The notes beneath the pieces are model-generated. The model made no database searches. It was given only the letters and a program-made list of their open reading frames with translations, and was not told the DNA's origin. The position numbers and the translations under genes are program-made. 64,000 bases of DNA. Source: Proteus appendicitidis (GTDB lineage: Bacteria; Pseudomonadota; Gammaproteobacteria; Enterobacterales; Enterobacteriaceae). Below, in pieces: positions 20,060 through 27,576 of the stretch (the stretch's first letter is position 1; each line of letters starts with the position of its first letter). The DNA lies in assembly GCF_030271835.1 (NCBI RefSeq), contig NZ_CP127389.1:2454001-2518000 (forward strand), given 5' to 3'.

Positions 20060-20210
20060 TTGATGTTCCTGTGTGAAGTTAATCGCAACCATTATCACGT
20101 ATCACTACGTTACTTTGGTCACTTACGGCTTACCCGTCAGCAAGAAGGATCACCTCAATTTAACTGGATTATCTGAACCCTCTACTGCCATGATATTTCT
20201 CCATAAAAAA

Positions 20211-20228
20211 GCCCCGCTATTGCGAGGC
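20211..20228 (-). terminator. Terminator after lysis block
   Basis: A 7-bp GC-rich stem with one C/A mismatch (GCCTCGC/GCGGGGC on the minus strand) is followed by six T residues. It lies 7 bases past the 54-residue ORF. Late transcription must read through to reach terminase, consistent with Q antitermination. Confidence 0.7.
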
Positions 20229-20234
20229 TCGTTA

Positions 20235-20399
20235 TTAATCTTTGATAAATTCATCTGTCGAAATTGAGTTATGAACCTCAACGAGTTCTGCGGTGGAGCT
20301 ATCTACCACAACCTTAACGTGAGGATGATAGTTTTCTGCAAGATACTTCATTAGTGGTTTAACTACTGCGTCGAATTCAGATTCGTTTTTTTGATTCAT
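20235..20399 (-). CDS. Small acidic phage protein after Rz1
   Basis: 54 residues (starts MNQKNESEFDAVVKPLMKYL, ends STDEFIKD). The ATG overlaps the o-spanin stop as ATGA, so translation is coupled. Function unknown; the pattern of a helix, then NYHPHVKVVVDSS, suggests a small alpha/beta fold. Confidence 0.65.
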   Translation of the reverse strand: MNQKNESEFDAVVKPLMKYLAENYHPHVKVVVDSSTAELVEVHNSISTDEFIKD

Positions 20400-20653
20400 T
20401 TTATCACCTGTCGTTGCTGTTCAATTTCCCGTATTGCTTTCTTGTCTGAATTACATTGCTCAATAACCGATAACAGGGAGATGTTTAACATTAACGACTC
20501 TCCCCATGTCATTTGTTCGGGTATGTATGGCAGTAGACAATCAGCGGTTAGGTGTGCTGGTATCGCTATATGCTCCACTGGCACGTATTCTTTCTGAATA
20601 GTCGTGCATCCTGATAAGAGCATCATTAGGAATAGCAGTATTGGCACAATCAT
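20396..20653 (-). CDS. Outer-membrane spanin subunit (Rz1-like lipoprotein)
   Basis: About 85 residues from the ATG at 20653. An apolar stretch is followed by the lipobox LLSGC, then TTIQKEYVPVEHIAIP, the short periplasmic region usual for o-spanins. The C-terminal 45 residues are longer than in lambda Rz1 and are charged. The gene starts in another frame inside Rz and runs past its end. With Rz it fuses inner and outer membranes in the last lysis step. The start is uncertain because the frame is open further upstream (20743) without a good ribosome site. Confidence 0.8.
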   Translation of the reverse strand: MIVPILLFLMMLLSGCTTIQKEYVPVEHIAIPAHLTADCLLPYIPEQMTWGESLMLNISLLSVIEQCNSDKKAIREIEQQRQVIK

Positions 20654-20921
20654 TATTGATAAGAACAGTTTTGATAACCGTTTTAACTTTTTCAGAATCC
20701 ACGGCTGACCTATTCCGCTCTTCGCTATTAAGTGATGAGACATTGTTGATAATCCTGAATGTACGGTTGGCGTTTTCTGTGATTGAGTTTTGCCGTGAGA
20801 GTTGCTCAGTGAGTGATTGGTTTTTTTTACTCAGGTCAACAACTTCTTTCATGGCTAGCACTGAAAAGAACAACATTGCGCCCCATAAAATCACAGGAAC
20901 CCAAGGTGTTAATTTACTCAT
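20541..20921 (-). CDS. Inner-membrane spanin subunit (Rz-like)
   Basis: 126 residues: a single N-terminal membrane anchor (about 7-27, WVPVILWGAMLFFSVLAM), then a coiled coil (about 28-65) and a periplasmic end. Standard i-spanin layout. The ATG overlaps the endolysin stop (ATGA). Pairs with the overlapping Rz1-like gene. Confidence 0.82.
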   Translation of the reverse strand: MSKLTPWVPVILWGAMLFFSVLAMKEVVDLSKKNQSLTEQLSRQNSITENANRTFRIINNVSSLNSEERNRSAVDSEKVKTVIKTVLINNDCANTAIPNDALIRMHDYSERIRASGAYSDTSTPNR

Positions 20922-21310
20922 GCTGGATATGCCTTATGGGTTAATTGGAAATGAGGACCATCTTTAAATGTTTTCCAGTTACCGCCCCATTCAATATCGA
21001 CACCTAGCTCTTTCGCCGCTAGCATCATGGCATCAGCGACTTTTTTAAAGTATGACCAATCGTTCCAAGGGATCTGATTATTTACCAATGGAGCACAATC
21101 AACAGCGTGGCCAGTTAAGTGACGACTGTTCATCGTTTGGCTTTTACCACTTGCAACTAACTGTCGTTGTCTGGCTTCATTGCGCTTACCTTCAATCACC
21201 ATAAAATCAATATCGGTAATTTCTAATGCTCGATGTACTACCTTAACCAAATCAGGATGAACGCCACGGAGGTTTTCTTCGCTACGTCTACTTAATCTAA
21301 ACTTACTCAC
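20918..21310 (-). CDS. Endolysin, L-alanyl-D-glutamate endopeptidase type
   Basis: 130 residues of the M15/LAS zinc peptidase family. Zinc-binding signatures are SRHLTGHAVDCAP (His and Asp) and GPHFQLTH (His); the catalytic acid is in DIEWGGNW. It cuts peptide stems in murein. No signal peptide, so it needs the holin. The start overlaps the holin stop by 8 bases. P22 itself uses a lysozyme-type endolysin, so the lysis cassette has a different origin from the head genes. Confidence 0.9.
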   Translation of the reverse strand: MSKFRLSRRSEENLRGVHPDLVKVVHRALEITDIDFMVIEGKRNEARQRQLVASGKSQTMNSRHLTGHAVDCAPLVNNQIPWNDWSYFKKVADAMMLAAKELGVDIEWGGNWKTFKDGPHFQLTHKAYPA

Positions 21311-21620
21311 TTTTCACCCCCGCTCTGCCTTTAATAATTTTACTCAACGCATCAACACCGACATAACCAATGAATACGCTAGCTAGATATGCCAACTCAT
21401 GATTAATGCCAAGAAGAGTTAATAGGTCTTTTACAAACCAAGCGAAGAATGCGCACATTAATCCGTCAATAAGAGTCTTACCCCATCCACCGCCATTGTA
21501 TCGACCTCGAAGAACTGCCATTGAGCCAGCTAGAATTGCACTAATACCTTGCTCTTTATTCATAACGATGAGGTTAAGCATTTGAGCCCATAAATCGGGG
21601 TTTTCTTTCATATGATTCAT
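21303..21620 (-). CDS. Holin
   Basis: 105 residues with two or three membrane helices (about 25-45, 55-75 and 78-97) and a basic C-terminal tail, as in lambda/HP1-family holins. The best start is the ATG at 21620 with GGGGG 8 bases upstream. A second ATG three codons on (21611, MNHM) recalls the dual starts of lambda S, but no inhibitor role can be claimed. First gene of the late operon after the leader. Confidence 0.82.
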   Translation of the reverse strand: MNHMKENPDLWAQMLNLIVMNKEQGISAILAGSMAVLRGRYNGGGWGKTLIDGLMCAFFAWFVKDLLTLLGINHELAYLASVFIGYVGVDALSKIIKGRAGVKSE

Positions 21621-21724
21621 ACTCACCCCCTATCTGGAGGAATTAGTTAATAGAACGCCGACTCACAGCTCTTGTATGAATGTGAGGTGTTGTGATTGAT
21701 TCTGTGGTCGGCATATACGAAAAA

Positions 21725-21742
21725 AGACCGCCTAAGCGATCT
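21725..21742 (-). terminator. Second late-leader terminator
   Basis: On the minus strand AGATCGC-TTAG-GCGGTCT (7 bp with one G-U) is followed by six T residues. It lies about 100 bases before the holin gene and would block late transcription unless antiterminated. Confidence 0.7.
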
Positions 21743-21754
21743 TCAAAATGAGTT

Positions 21755-21936
21755 GTTCGGAATAACCGAACATGTGAACTTGTAAGAATTACTTACAGGT
21801 TCGTATCTATGAATAGGAAAAGGAAACTCATGGCGACCATTAGAATATTTACCTATTGGGATGGTGTTACTACGATATTTTGAACTAGTCGGTCAGACCG
21901 ACAGGTTGAAATGTGAACTATCCGGTAATTCCGGAT
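21755..21936. repeat. Array of four small hairpins in the late leader
   Basis: Four near-perfect inverted repeats lie at 21755-21771, 21781-21797, 21888-21902 and 21920-21936. Stems are 6-7 bp and loops 1-5 bases. The stems differ in sequence, but three share flanks: TGAACT before and GGTT after (plus strand). No gene is seen on the minus strand; a 17-codon frame (21829-21882, plus) lies between hairpins two and three. The array sits between the two leader terminators, so it would be part of the late transcript made from the promoter near 22051-22078. Its role is unknown. Confidence 0.6.
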
Positions 21937-21982
21937 GGTTGAATTTTAACCCAGCCAATGACTGAGTTCAGATAACAAAAAA

Positions 21983-21998
21983 CCCCGCCGTAGCGAGG
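21983..21998 (-). terminator. First late-leader terminator (tR'-like)
   Basis: CCTCGC-TACG-GCGGGG with a UNCG-type loop, followed by six T residues on the minus strand, about 50 bases downstream of the predicted late promoter start. It is the natural target of Q. Confidence 0.82.
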
Positions 21999-22050
21999 TC
22001 TTGAATTCTTTTAACGTTAACGAAATGGCAATAACCCATCGTTAGAACGA

Positions 22051-22078
22051 TATTTACACAGGAAAGTGCAAAAGTCAA
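22051..22078 (-). promoter_or_regulatory. Late promoter PR'
   Basis: On the minus strand TTGACT (22073-22078) and TAAATA (22051-22056) are separated by 16 bases, directly downstream of the Q gene. Position and strength fit the Q-controlled late promoter of lambdoid phages. Confidence 0.65.
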
Positions 22079-22102
22079 TTCATTTGTTAGAAGTATTCGT
22101 TT

Positions 22103-22858
22103 TTAATTTGTTACCTTTTTTAGTATGTAATCTGCGTTACTTTCTCCTTTTTCACACTCAACCGCTAATGACTCATAAAATTTACTAACTGAACGCTTCC
22201 ATTGATCAATCGTAATTCCTAAATGAGATACGGATTGAAAAGCCTTTGATGCAGGTATTCGCTCATAGCCACGACCAGAGCAACGCTTACAAGGCATACT
22301 GACAGCCTCACCAGTTAACCTTAGTGTTTCCTTGTCTATTGCCATACCACGCCCTTTGCAGTCATTGCACGCACAAGAAACATAACCTTTACCGTTACAC
22401 TTATCACAAGCGCATGACTCGGTGTCATCAATAATGCGAATTTCTTTACCAAAGACTTTTTTAACCTTAACCGCCTTTATCTTAAAGCCTGATCCATTGC
22501 ACTTTACGCACTCAGTAACACTTGATGCCGATCTGCAATAATCTGCATAAGCGAATTTTGCGAGTATTTGCATTACCTTTCGCTTAACATTCATATCGAG
22601 CTTGCGTAAGGCTGGAACCTTATCGCAATGATTCAATGCATGCCGAGTTAAAAGTTGTATCGCTTTCACTTTGTCATTCTGGCTTATCTCCATCTTTCCC
22701 GAGAACGCAGAAAAGCCGAATGACTCTTTACTTTGACAATATCCAAAAGCACCCATGACATCAGTGCCGGTTAATCTATCTGGCGATGTTGAGCTAGGCG
22801 CATCTGATATTGATGTGGTTTTAGCGAAGTGATATTTAACAGCGCTTTCTAGATTCAT
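22103..22858 (-). CDS. Q: Late antitermination protein Q, zinc-finger type
   Basis: 251 residues. The middle has four CxxCxGxG motifs (CVKCNGSG, CDKCNGKG, CNDCKGRG, CKRCSGRG, about residues 117-198), the DnaJ-type zinc pattern seen in the antitermination-Q family of phages such as 82. The C-terminal helix block (ITIDQWKRSVSKFYESL) is probably the DNA/RNA polymerase contact. Q binds at the late promoter and makes polymerase ignore terminators; at least three terminators lie in its late operon. It overlaps the next gene upstream by 4 bases and ends 25 bases before the promoter. Confidence 0.9.
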   Translation of the reverse strand: MNLESAVKYHFAKTTSISDAPSSTSPDRLTGTDVMGAFGYCQSKESFGFSAFSGKMEISQNDKVKAIQLLTRHALNHCDKVPALRKLDMNVKRKVMQILAKFAYADYCRSASSVTECVKCNGSGFKIKAVKVKKVFGKEIRIIDDTESCACDKCNGKGYVSCACNDCKGRGMAIDKETLRLTGEAVSMPCKRCSGRGYERIPASKAFQSVSHLGITIDQWKRSVSKFYESLAVECEKGESNADYILKKVTN

Positions 22859-23049
22859 CTCGCCTCCGGTAATACTGTGTGATAATCATCATTCGCGGTT
22901 GTATATAAAATCCTGACACCATCCATCAGCCCGCTGACTACTTCCATATAGTTCATAATATGCATTACACAGAAGTTAACTCGACCACCTGATTTGGATT
23001 TTAAATATCTTGCTTCTTCAATAGCTGCGATTAAGTCAGTGAACATCAT
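22855..23049 (-). CDS. Hypothetical nin-region protein
   Basis: 64 residues, not recognised. Likely one N-terminal helix (FTDLIAAIEEARYLKSKSGG) and then a compact region (VNFCVMHIMNYMEVVSGL). It overlaps rusA by 14 bases and Q by 4 bases, so it is part of the coupled early operon. Confidence 0.65.
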   Translation of the reverse strand: MMFTDLIAAIEEARYLKSKSGGRVNFCVMHIMNYMEVVSGLMDGVRILYTTANDDYHTVLPEAR

Positions 23050-23401
23050 CTATCTCCCATATCGTGATATCTAATGAGCCATGATCAACCTTTTCACCTC
23101 GACGGATCCGCATATCATCAATCTGGCTGTCATCTCCCCAAAATTCAGCGTGAGTTAACGAATCGAAAACCGCTTTAGGCAAGTTATCGAGGTCTCTTTG
23201 TCGTTTATCTGGAGGATTTGCTGTGATGACTATTTTGATGCGGGAAGTGGTTTTGACGTCTAGGTTATGTTGCTTGATGTAATCTGTTACTTGCTTTCGG
23301 TAGTTGGTGCCTTTAGTTGAGATGTAATGCCGTCCTCTACAGTGTCGCCAATACGTATTATTGCTAGGTGGCCACGGCAATTTTAGGTGATACTCGTTCA
23401 T
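23036..23401 (-). CDS. rusA: RusA-type Holliday junction resolvase
   Basis: 121 residues, the family length. Typical features are the N-terminal LPWPPSNNTYWRH, the acidic metal site (RQRDLDNLPKAVFDSL, then WGDDSQI) and the terminal beta strand region. It cleaves four-way junctions during replication and recombination and would act with the RecE/RecT pair of this phage. ATGA overlap with ybcO. Confidence 0.93.
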   Translation of the reverse strand: MNEYHLKLPWPPSNNTYWRHCRGRHYISTKGTNYRKQVTDYIKQHNLDVKTTSRIKIVITANPPDKRQRDLDNLPKAVFDSLTHAEFWGDDSQIDDMRIRRGEKVDHGSLDITIWEIDDVH

Positions 23402-23688
23402 ACCTTAATCTTACCCTCCTTGATGAGAATATCCTGAGTGCGAATAACACCTTCTAAATGACATTGCTTTGCGTATTCAGCATCAACATAGTGAGTGCGC
23501 CTATCCGATTCATCGTGACAAGCACTACACGCCCAAGCGCCAAAAATATCATTAGGCTTTATTCTGGTACCGCAAATACCAGACATTCGATAATGAGCTA
23601 AGACGACAGTTTCAGAGTTACCGTTACACACTCCCGGCATTCTAATTTGGCATTCACGACCTCGAGCTTCTTTGCGTAATTTCGCCAT
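23398..23688 (-). CDS. YbcO-like putative nuclease (DUF1364)
   Basis: 96 residues, very close to E. coli YbcO from a lambdoid remnant (LRKEARGRECQIRMPGVCNG, then CSACHDESDRRTHYVDAEYA). The Cys and His positions suggest an HNH-like zinc site. Precise substrate unknown. It overlaps rusA by 4 bases. Confidence 0.88.
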   Translation of the reverse strand: MAKLRKEARGRECQIRMPGVCNGNSETVVLAHYRMSGICGTRIKPNDIFGAWACSACHDESDRRTHYVDAEYAKQCHLEGVIRTQDILIKEGKIKV

Positions 23689-23803
23689 CTCCCTCTCCTT
23701 TAATTTTATCCATCACTTCCAAATGAGCGTATTCATCAGTACACTGAGCACACACATAAATTTCATCATCTGTTAGTGGTCTATTGCATGACACGCAGTT
23801 CAT
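23654..23803 (-). CDS. Small zinc-ribbon protein, NinF-like
   Basis: 49 residues with two CxxC pairs (MNCVSCNRPL, then YVCAQCTDEY), followed by a charged tail. The spacing resembles lambda NinF. It overlaps the next upstream gene by 23 bases and ybcO by 35 bases, so its own ribosome site lies within coding sequence. Function unknown. Confidence 0.6.
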   Translation of the reverse strand: MNCVSCNRPLTDDEIYVCAQCTDEYAHLEVMDKIKGEGDGEITQRSSRS

Positions 23804-24230
23804 TGCGAACCCCTTTGAGTAACGAGTCTATTTTCATCAACATCGGATTACCCATGCCTGCCGTGTTTGCCTTATCGACAAATAACAATCCACACATAAA
23901 ATCATCCAGCACTTTTCTAGGCTTCTTTGCTTCAACTTTCTTTGCTTTTGGGAAGAGTGGAAGGTTAGCCAGACGCTCTTTTTCAAACTGGCTTCTCAGT
24001 CTAGTAATTGCATCGTCTGTTACTGCGTAGTTATTGATTGGACGAGTGCGTTTACGACTCTTTTTTTCAACATGCTCTACACACTGGAATGCAAGTAACT
24101 TTCTCAGAATAGTTCCGACTCTTGCGGGTGTTAACCCTGTAACAGATGAAATAGTGTTGTGATTAAACGAGATAAATTCACGACCAACCACTATCACTCG
24201 CGCATAAGTCCTGTATTGTTCTTCAGTCAT
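23781..24230 (-). CDS. Winged-helix-like nin-region protein
   Basis: 149 residues; unknown. Residues about 25-75 look like a helix-turn-helix (ISSVTGLTPARVGTILRKLL, then a basic strand), so DNA binding is plausible. The C-terminal half is basic and then helical. The ATG at 24230 has AGGAAG 6 bases upstream. Confidence 0.7.
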   Translation of the reverse strand: MTEEQYRTYARVIVVGREFISFNHNTISSVTGLTPARVGTILRKLLAFQCVEHVEKKSRKRTRPINNYAVTDDAITRLRSQFEKERLANLPLFPKAKKVEAKKPRKVLDDFMCGLLFVDKANTAGMGNPMLMKIDSLLKGVRNELRVMQ

Positions 24231-24232
24231 GA

Positions 24233-24355
24233 TCACTTCCTGTTTAAGTTATGGCGGTTAATATGCTCACGGCGACTTTCTTCGATAAATCGAACCAACT
24301 TCTGAGCTTCTTCTAACTTCTCGTCATACTGCTTTAACTTTTCTTCTGGCGTCAT
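24233..24355 (-). CDS. Small coiled-coil protein
   Basis: 40 residues (MTPEEKLKQYDEKLEEAQKL, ends HNLNRK), predicted as one charged helix. Its ATG overlaps the stop of the DUF3310 gene (ATGA). Function unknown. Confidence 0.6.
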   Translation of the reverse strand: MTPEEKLKQYDEKLEEAQKLVRFIEESRREHINRHNLNRK

Positions 24356-24576
24356 TTTTCAGCCTCCATCTCACTAACCATCCGATCCATATACCAGCGT
24401 GCCTTTTTCAAATCTTGGACTGGATTAATTTTCTTTTCGTATCGCCAGACGTATTTTTGTATATTCCCTTTGAGATACCCCAAGAATGCTTCCTTGGTCA
24501 TGCTGGCTTTTATAGCATCTATGCATTCAATATCACCAGATGCGTAGTGTGGTGGGTTATTTACGTTGTCTGTCAT
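24352..24576 (-). CDS. DUF3310 protein
   Basis: 74 residues with the family pattern: NNPPHYASGDIECIDAIKAS, then GYLKGNIQKYVWRYEKK and DLKKARWYMDRM. Common in phages near replication genes; its role is not known. It overlaps both neighbours by 4 bases. Confidence 0.88.
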   Translation of the reverse strand: MTDNVNNPPHYASGDIECIDAIKASMTKEAFLGYLKGNIQKYVWRYEKKINPVQDLKKARWYMDRMVSEMEAEK

Positions 24577-24932
24577 TTTCTCACCTTCTGTTTCAACTCA
24601 CAGGCGAAAACATTCACTCGATTTTGCTCTCGACTATCAACAAGGTTTGACAACTTAATCATCGTTCTGAATGACGGCCTGAACTCATACGCCTCACCAC
24701 CAGAAACATTGTGTTGATTGCCATATGCGTAGTATTTATTTTCTTTCCAAACCTCTACTTTTTCACCGCCATCATTAAATGTGATTACGCAATCACGCTC
24801 ATCAGCAATACTGCATTCGTCGATCAGGTAATTTAGATAATCATCCCACCCTTCAAGGTATGGACGCTGATACATTCCAAATAACCAGCTAGCCCCGCAC
24901 TGCATGGCATCTAAAATATTTTTAAGTTTCAT
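24573..24932 (-). CDS. Hypothetical early protein
   Basis: 119 residues, not recognised. It has an N-terminal helix and aromatic-rich middle (YLEGWDDYLNYLIDE) and no membrane segment. It lies between ninB and the DUF3310 gene with ATGA overlaps, so it is translated as part of the nin operon. Confidence 0.7.
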   Translation of the reverse strand: MKLKNILDAMQCGASWLFGMYQRPYLEGWDDYLNYLIDECSIADERDCVITFNDGGEKVEVWKENKYYAYGNQHNVSGGEAYEFRPSFRTMIKLSNLVDSREQNRVNVFACELKQKVRK

Positions 24933-25372
24933 TCTTCTTGTTTCCTTTTTAATTCCATATATTGAGAGTTATCAGGTATCGTCACGAAACAATTTATACC
25001 TACCGCCCAGCGTTCAACCTGCTCCATGAAGTGGAACATTTCACCTGTATCAAGTTTTGATGTTTTTCGAAGTGTCCTTACGCGCTCTGTAAGCTGTGTA
25101 GTAACATCAACCATATCGACCACCTCGTAACCTAGGAATGTATGCTTAAGCATCTCCTTAACGTTTTCTGGTGTATAATTGGCGTTGTTCTTACACAGAT
25201 ATTTGCTTATCTCTCCGCACCACATATGAAAGGTGGAATTCTGAGATAGTGAGCGTGTTGACTTCCAAGGCTTGATAATGATTCGGTGTGGTTGGTTTGT
25301 TGCTAGAACTTCTTTGAGGTGTTGCCATGCGGTATTTTTGGTTGATTCGTGGAAGAGAAAATCTACTTCCAA
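24929..25372 (-). CDS. ninB: NinB-like recombination protein
   Basis: 147 residues. It keeps the family core (KPWKSTRSLSQNSTFHMWCG), as in lambda NinB (Orf), which binds single-stranded DNA and assists recombination in place of RecFOR. Together with RecE, RecT and RusA it completes a phage recombination set. Confidence 0.87.
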   Translation of the reverse strand: MEVDFLFHESTKNTAWQHLKEVLATNQPHRIIIKPWKSTRSLSQNSTFHMWCGEISKYLCKNNANYTPENVKEMLKHTFLGYEVVDMVDVTTQLTERVRTLRKTSKLDTGEMFHFMEQVERWAVGINCFVTIPDNSQYMELKRKQEE

Positions 25373-25388
25373 GTTAACCTCCTATTTT

Positions 25389-25568
25389 TTAATCTTCCTT
25401 TGGAGCTACCCACATATCAACAATATTTGCCATGTATTGTCCTATAATTTCCTGTTGCTCATCTTCGCTCATAGCCTCCCATTCTGACTCTGTTATGCCT
25501 AACTCAGTATCCCCTCGCGCATTAGAGCAATATAAATGGGCGTACAAATGCATTTGCTTATCACTCAC
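25389..25568 (-). CDS. Small acidic protein, paralogue of the one at 35498
   Basis: 59 residues from a GTG start (MSDKQMHLYAHLYCSN). The core LGITESEWEAMSEDEQQE resembles GLGITEDEWDKLTEEEQSE in the protein at 35498-35671, so the phage holds two members of one small family, one in each early operon. Function unknown. AGGAG lies 8 bases upstream. Confidence 0.7.
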   Translation of the reverse strand: MSDKQMHLYAHLYCSNARGDTELGITESEWEAMSEDEQQEIIGQYMANIVDMWVAPKED

Positions 25569-25588
25569 TGTTAGCTCTCCTGTTCAAT

Positions 25589-25945
25589 TTATTCAAAGTC
25601 GTGTAGCCACCTTGATAGGTTCGAATCGACAATTTCTGTGATTTCTTCTTTCCTACTACGCTTACAATTTATGTAAGTTGCTACGCTGTAAAGTGGATAA
25701 AGAAATGGAGTTGATAGCACAATAAACAACATAAAAGACAGCATCAAAATAGTTATTGGTAGCTCTCTAATTTCACTATCTAGCCAAAATAACCAATTAC
25801 GAGTTTTCATGTATTCCGCGTATGCAGCAACTGTATACGCCATGCAATCAATGAAATTAAAGTCATAACCTGCCACTGTCGCCCAAACTGGCCTGTGAAG
25901 AAAGTGCTTAAGCGTTACTGGATATTGTTTGTAGTACCTCATCAT
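25589..25945 (-). CDS. Hypothetical membrane protein
   Basis: 118 residues; one clear membrane segment (about 63-90, ITILMLSFMLFIVLSTPFLY), possibly a second shorter one. A basic motif (CKRSRKEE) follows. Unrecognised; a superinfection or host-takeover role is only a guess from its membrane nature. It is translationally coupled to the zinc-finger gene before it. Confidence 0.65.
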   Translation of the reverse strand: MMRYYKQYPVTLKHFLHRPVWATVAGYDFNFIDCMAYTVAAYAEYMKTRNWLFWLDSEIRELPITILMLSFMLFIVLSTPFLYPLYSVATYINCKRSRKEEITEIVDSNLSRWLHDFE

Positions 25946-26146
25946 TCACCCTCTGGCATTGGTGGGAGTGGCATCCTGACCACCTTTTAACCACAAAGTA
26001 ACTGCCGATTCATCAGTAATTGCAACCGGACATCTTGCTCCGCATCTCCGGCAACGAACAAATGTATTATGAAATACCTGCATGATTTCCAATTTTTCTG
26101 ATTCGCAGAAATGACATTTTCTATCTGTCCAATTAGTTCCCTGCAT
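25946..26146 (-). CDS. Lar-like zinc-finger protein
   Basis: 66 residues with CHFCESEK, CRRCGARCP and a C-terminal DESAVTLWLKGG, the layout of the Lar restriction-alleviation family. Lar modulates host type I restriction; that activity is inferred from likeness only. The ATG at 26146 is chosen for the AGGAGG 7 bases upstream; a longer frame from 26173 lacks one. Confidence 0.7.
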   Translation of the reverse strand: MQGTNWTDRKCHFCESEKLEIMQVFHNTFVRCRRCGARCPVAITDESAVTLWLKGGQDATPTNARG

Positions 26147-26178
26147 TAGATGCCTCCTCTTAACGTTTTCCATTTCAT

Positions 26179-27576
26179 CTAAAAATCCTTCTTACGCATG
26201 TTTTCTCTTTTAGGCTCTGCTCTCATAGCACCTTGAATCTGATCAATATCGAACAGCGTTAAACCTCTTTGTTCGACATATACAGTGCCTGTCTTGCCAT
26301 GACGATTAAGGCGTAAAATTAACTCAGTCAAAGTGGGATCAGCCTTTTCTTCAAATACAGACTCACGATGTACAGCCATCCAATAATCACAGTCCTGCTC
26401 AATTTGCCCTGTATCTCGCCCATCACTTGGCATAGGTCGCTTGTTGGCTCTATCTTCAAGCTTTCGGTTAAGCTGGATAAGTAGCACAACAACGGTATCC
26501 AGTTCTTTTGCCAATATCTTTAACCCTTTAGTGATCTCACCATAGGCGATATCATTACGGTCAGCCTTGCCAGCTTTCATCAGCGTTAAGTAATCGACAC
26601 CAATAAATCCAATCTTTCCAACCTTGCGCTTTAATTTTCTAGCTTCTGACTGGATATGTGCCAATGTCATTGCTGGAGCATCGTTTAGCCAAATGTTTGG
26701 GTTGTCTTTCATCTCTGAGATTGCCTGACCAACTAAAGCCCATTCATACTCATCGCTATCCGAACCGTAAAAAATATCAGTGTTAACGTTTGATTTTTGA
26801 CTAATCATTCGTTCAACGATTTGCTTGTTGGTCATCTCCATCGTGAACAATGCGACACGCTTTCCATCACGAGCTACGTTCTTAGCCATTTCACTCAAGA
26901 CAGTCGTTTTACCCATTTTAGGACGAGCGCCAATAACAAATAGTGAACCACCGACGATGCCTTTTGGTGCCAGCATCTCATCAAATGACTGAATGCCTGT
27001 TTTAAGCCCTGCGTATCGTTCAGGGTTGTTTATTCTGCTTTCAGTTTCGTTAAACCAGTCATCAATAACATCACTGATATTAACTAACCCTGTACTTTTT
27101 CCTGACTTACTAGCTTCAGCAACTTGACCTAGCATCACTTGTGCAATTTCAATTTTTTCTTCCAGAGATTGCGTGCTTGGCTCCATGAACATGCGTTGAA
27201 TTTCTGCCGTCCTCTCAATCATCTGGCGTTCTGCGCTTTTTTCTCGAATAGTTTTAGCGTATGCAAGAATATTTGCGGCTGATGGTGTGCCGTGATTAAT
27301 TTCTGCAAGATAAGCAAATCCACCAAGCTCTTTCAGAGTTCCCATTTCTTCAAGGCGATTGGTTATTGTGATCAGGTCTATTGGCTGACCAGAATTATTC
27401 ATTTCACGCATCACTTTGAATATCTCTCTGTGAGTACGTTGGTAGAATGCATCTGGTGATAAGTGACTTAGAACTGTTTGAGATTTATCGCTTTGAGGAT
27501 CAATCAGGATGGAACCAATAACACTTTGCTCGGCTTCGGTGCTTTGTGGAACTTGATTAAAATTATTTACGATCAT
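26179..27576 (-). CDS. Replicative DNA helicase, DnaB type (P22 gp12-like)
   Basis: 465 residues. The N-terminal domain (PQSTEAEQSVIGSILIDPQS) and RecA-like ATPase (Walker A GARPKMGKTT; Walker B near IGFIGVDYLTL; later LIQLNRKLEDR) are those of DnaB. P22 gp12 has the same design, unlike lambda P, which borrows host DnaB. The ATG at 27576 has AAGGAGG 10 bases upstream and lies inside the end of the O-like gene. Confidence 0.93.
   Translation of the reverse strand: MIVNNFNQVPQSTEAEQSVIGSILIDPQSDKSQTVLSHLSPDAFYQRTHREIFKVMREMNNSGQPIDLITITNRLEEMGTLKELGGFAYLAEINHGTPSAANILAYAKTIREKSAERQMIERTAEIQRMFMEPSTQSLEEKIEIAQVMLGQVAEASKSGKSTGLVNISDVIDDWFNETESRINNPERYAGLKTGIQSFDEMLAPKGIVGGSLFVIGARPKMGKTTVLSEMAKNVARDGKRVALFTMEMTNKQIVERMISQKSNVNTDIFYGSDSDEYEWALVGQAISEMKDNPNIWLNDAPAMTLAHIQSEARKLKRKVGKIGFIGVDYLTLMKAGKADRNDIAYGEITKGLKILAKELDTVVVLLIQLNRKLEDRANKRPMPSDGRDTGQIEQDCDYWMAVHRESVFEEKADPTLTELILRLNRHGKTGTVYVEQRGLTLFDIDQIQGAMRAEPKRENMRKKDF

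Noticed and set aside
21755..21936. CRISPR-like array
   Set aside because: The hairpins have different stem sequences and irregular spacing (9, 90 and 17 bases) and no cas genes are near.
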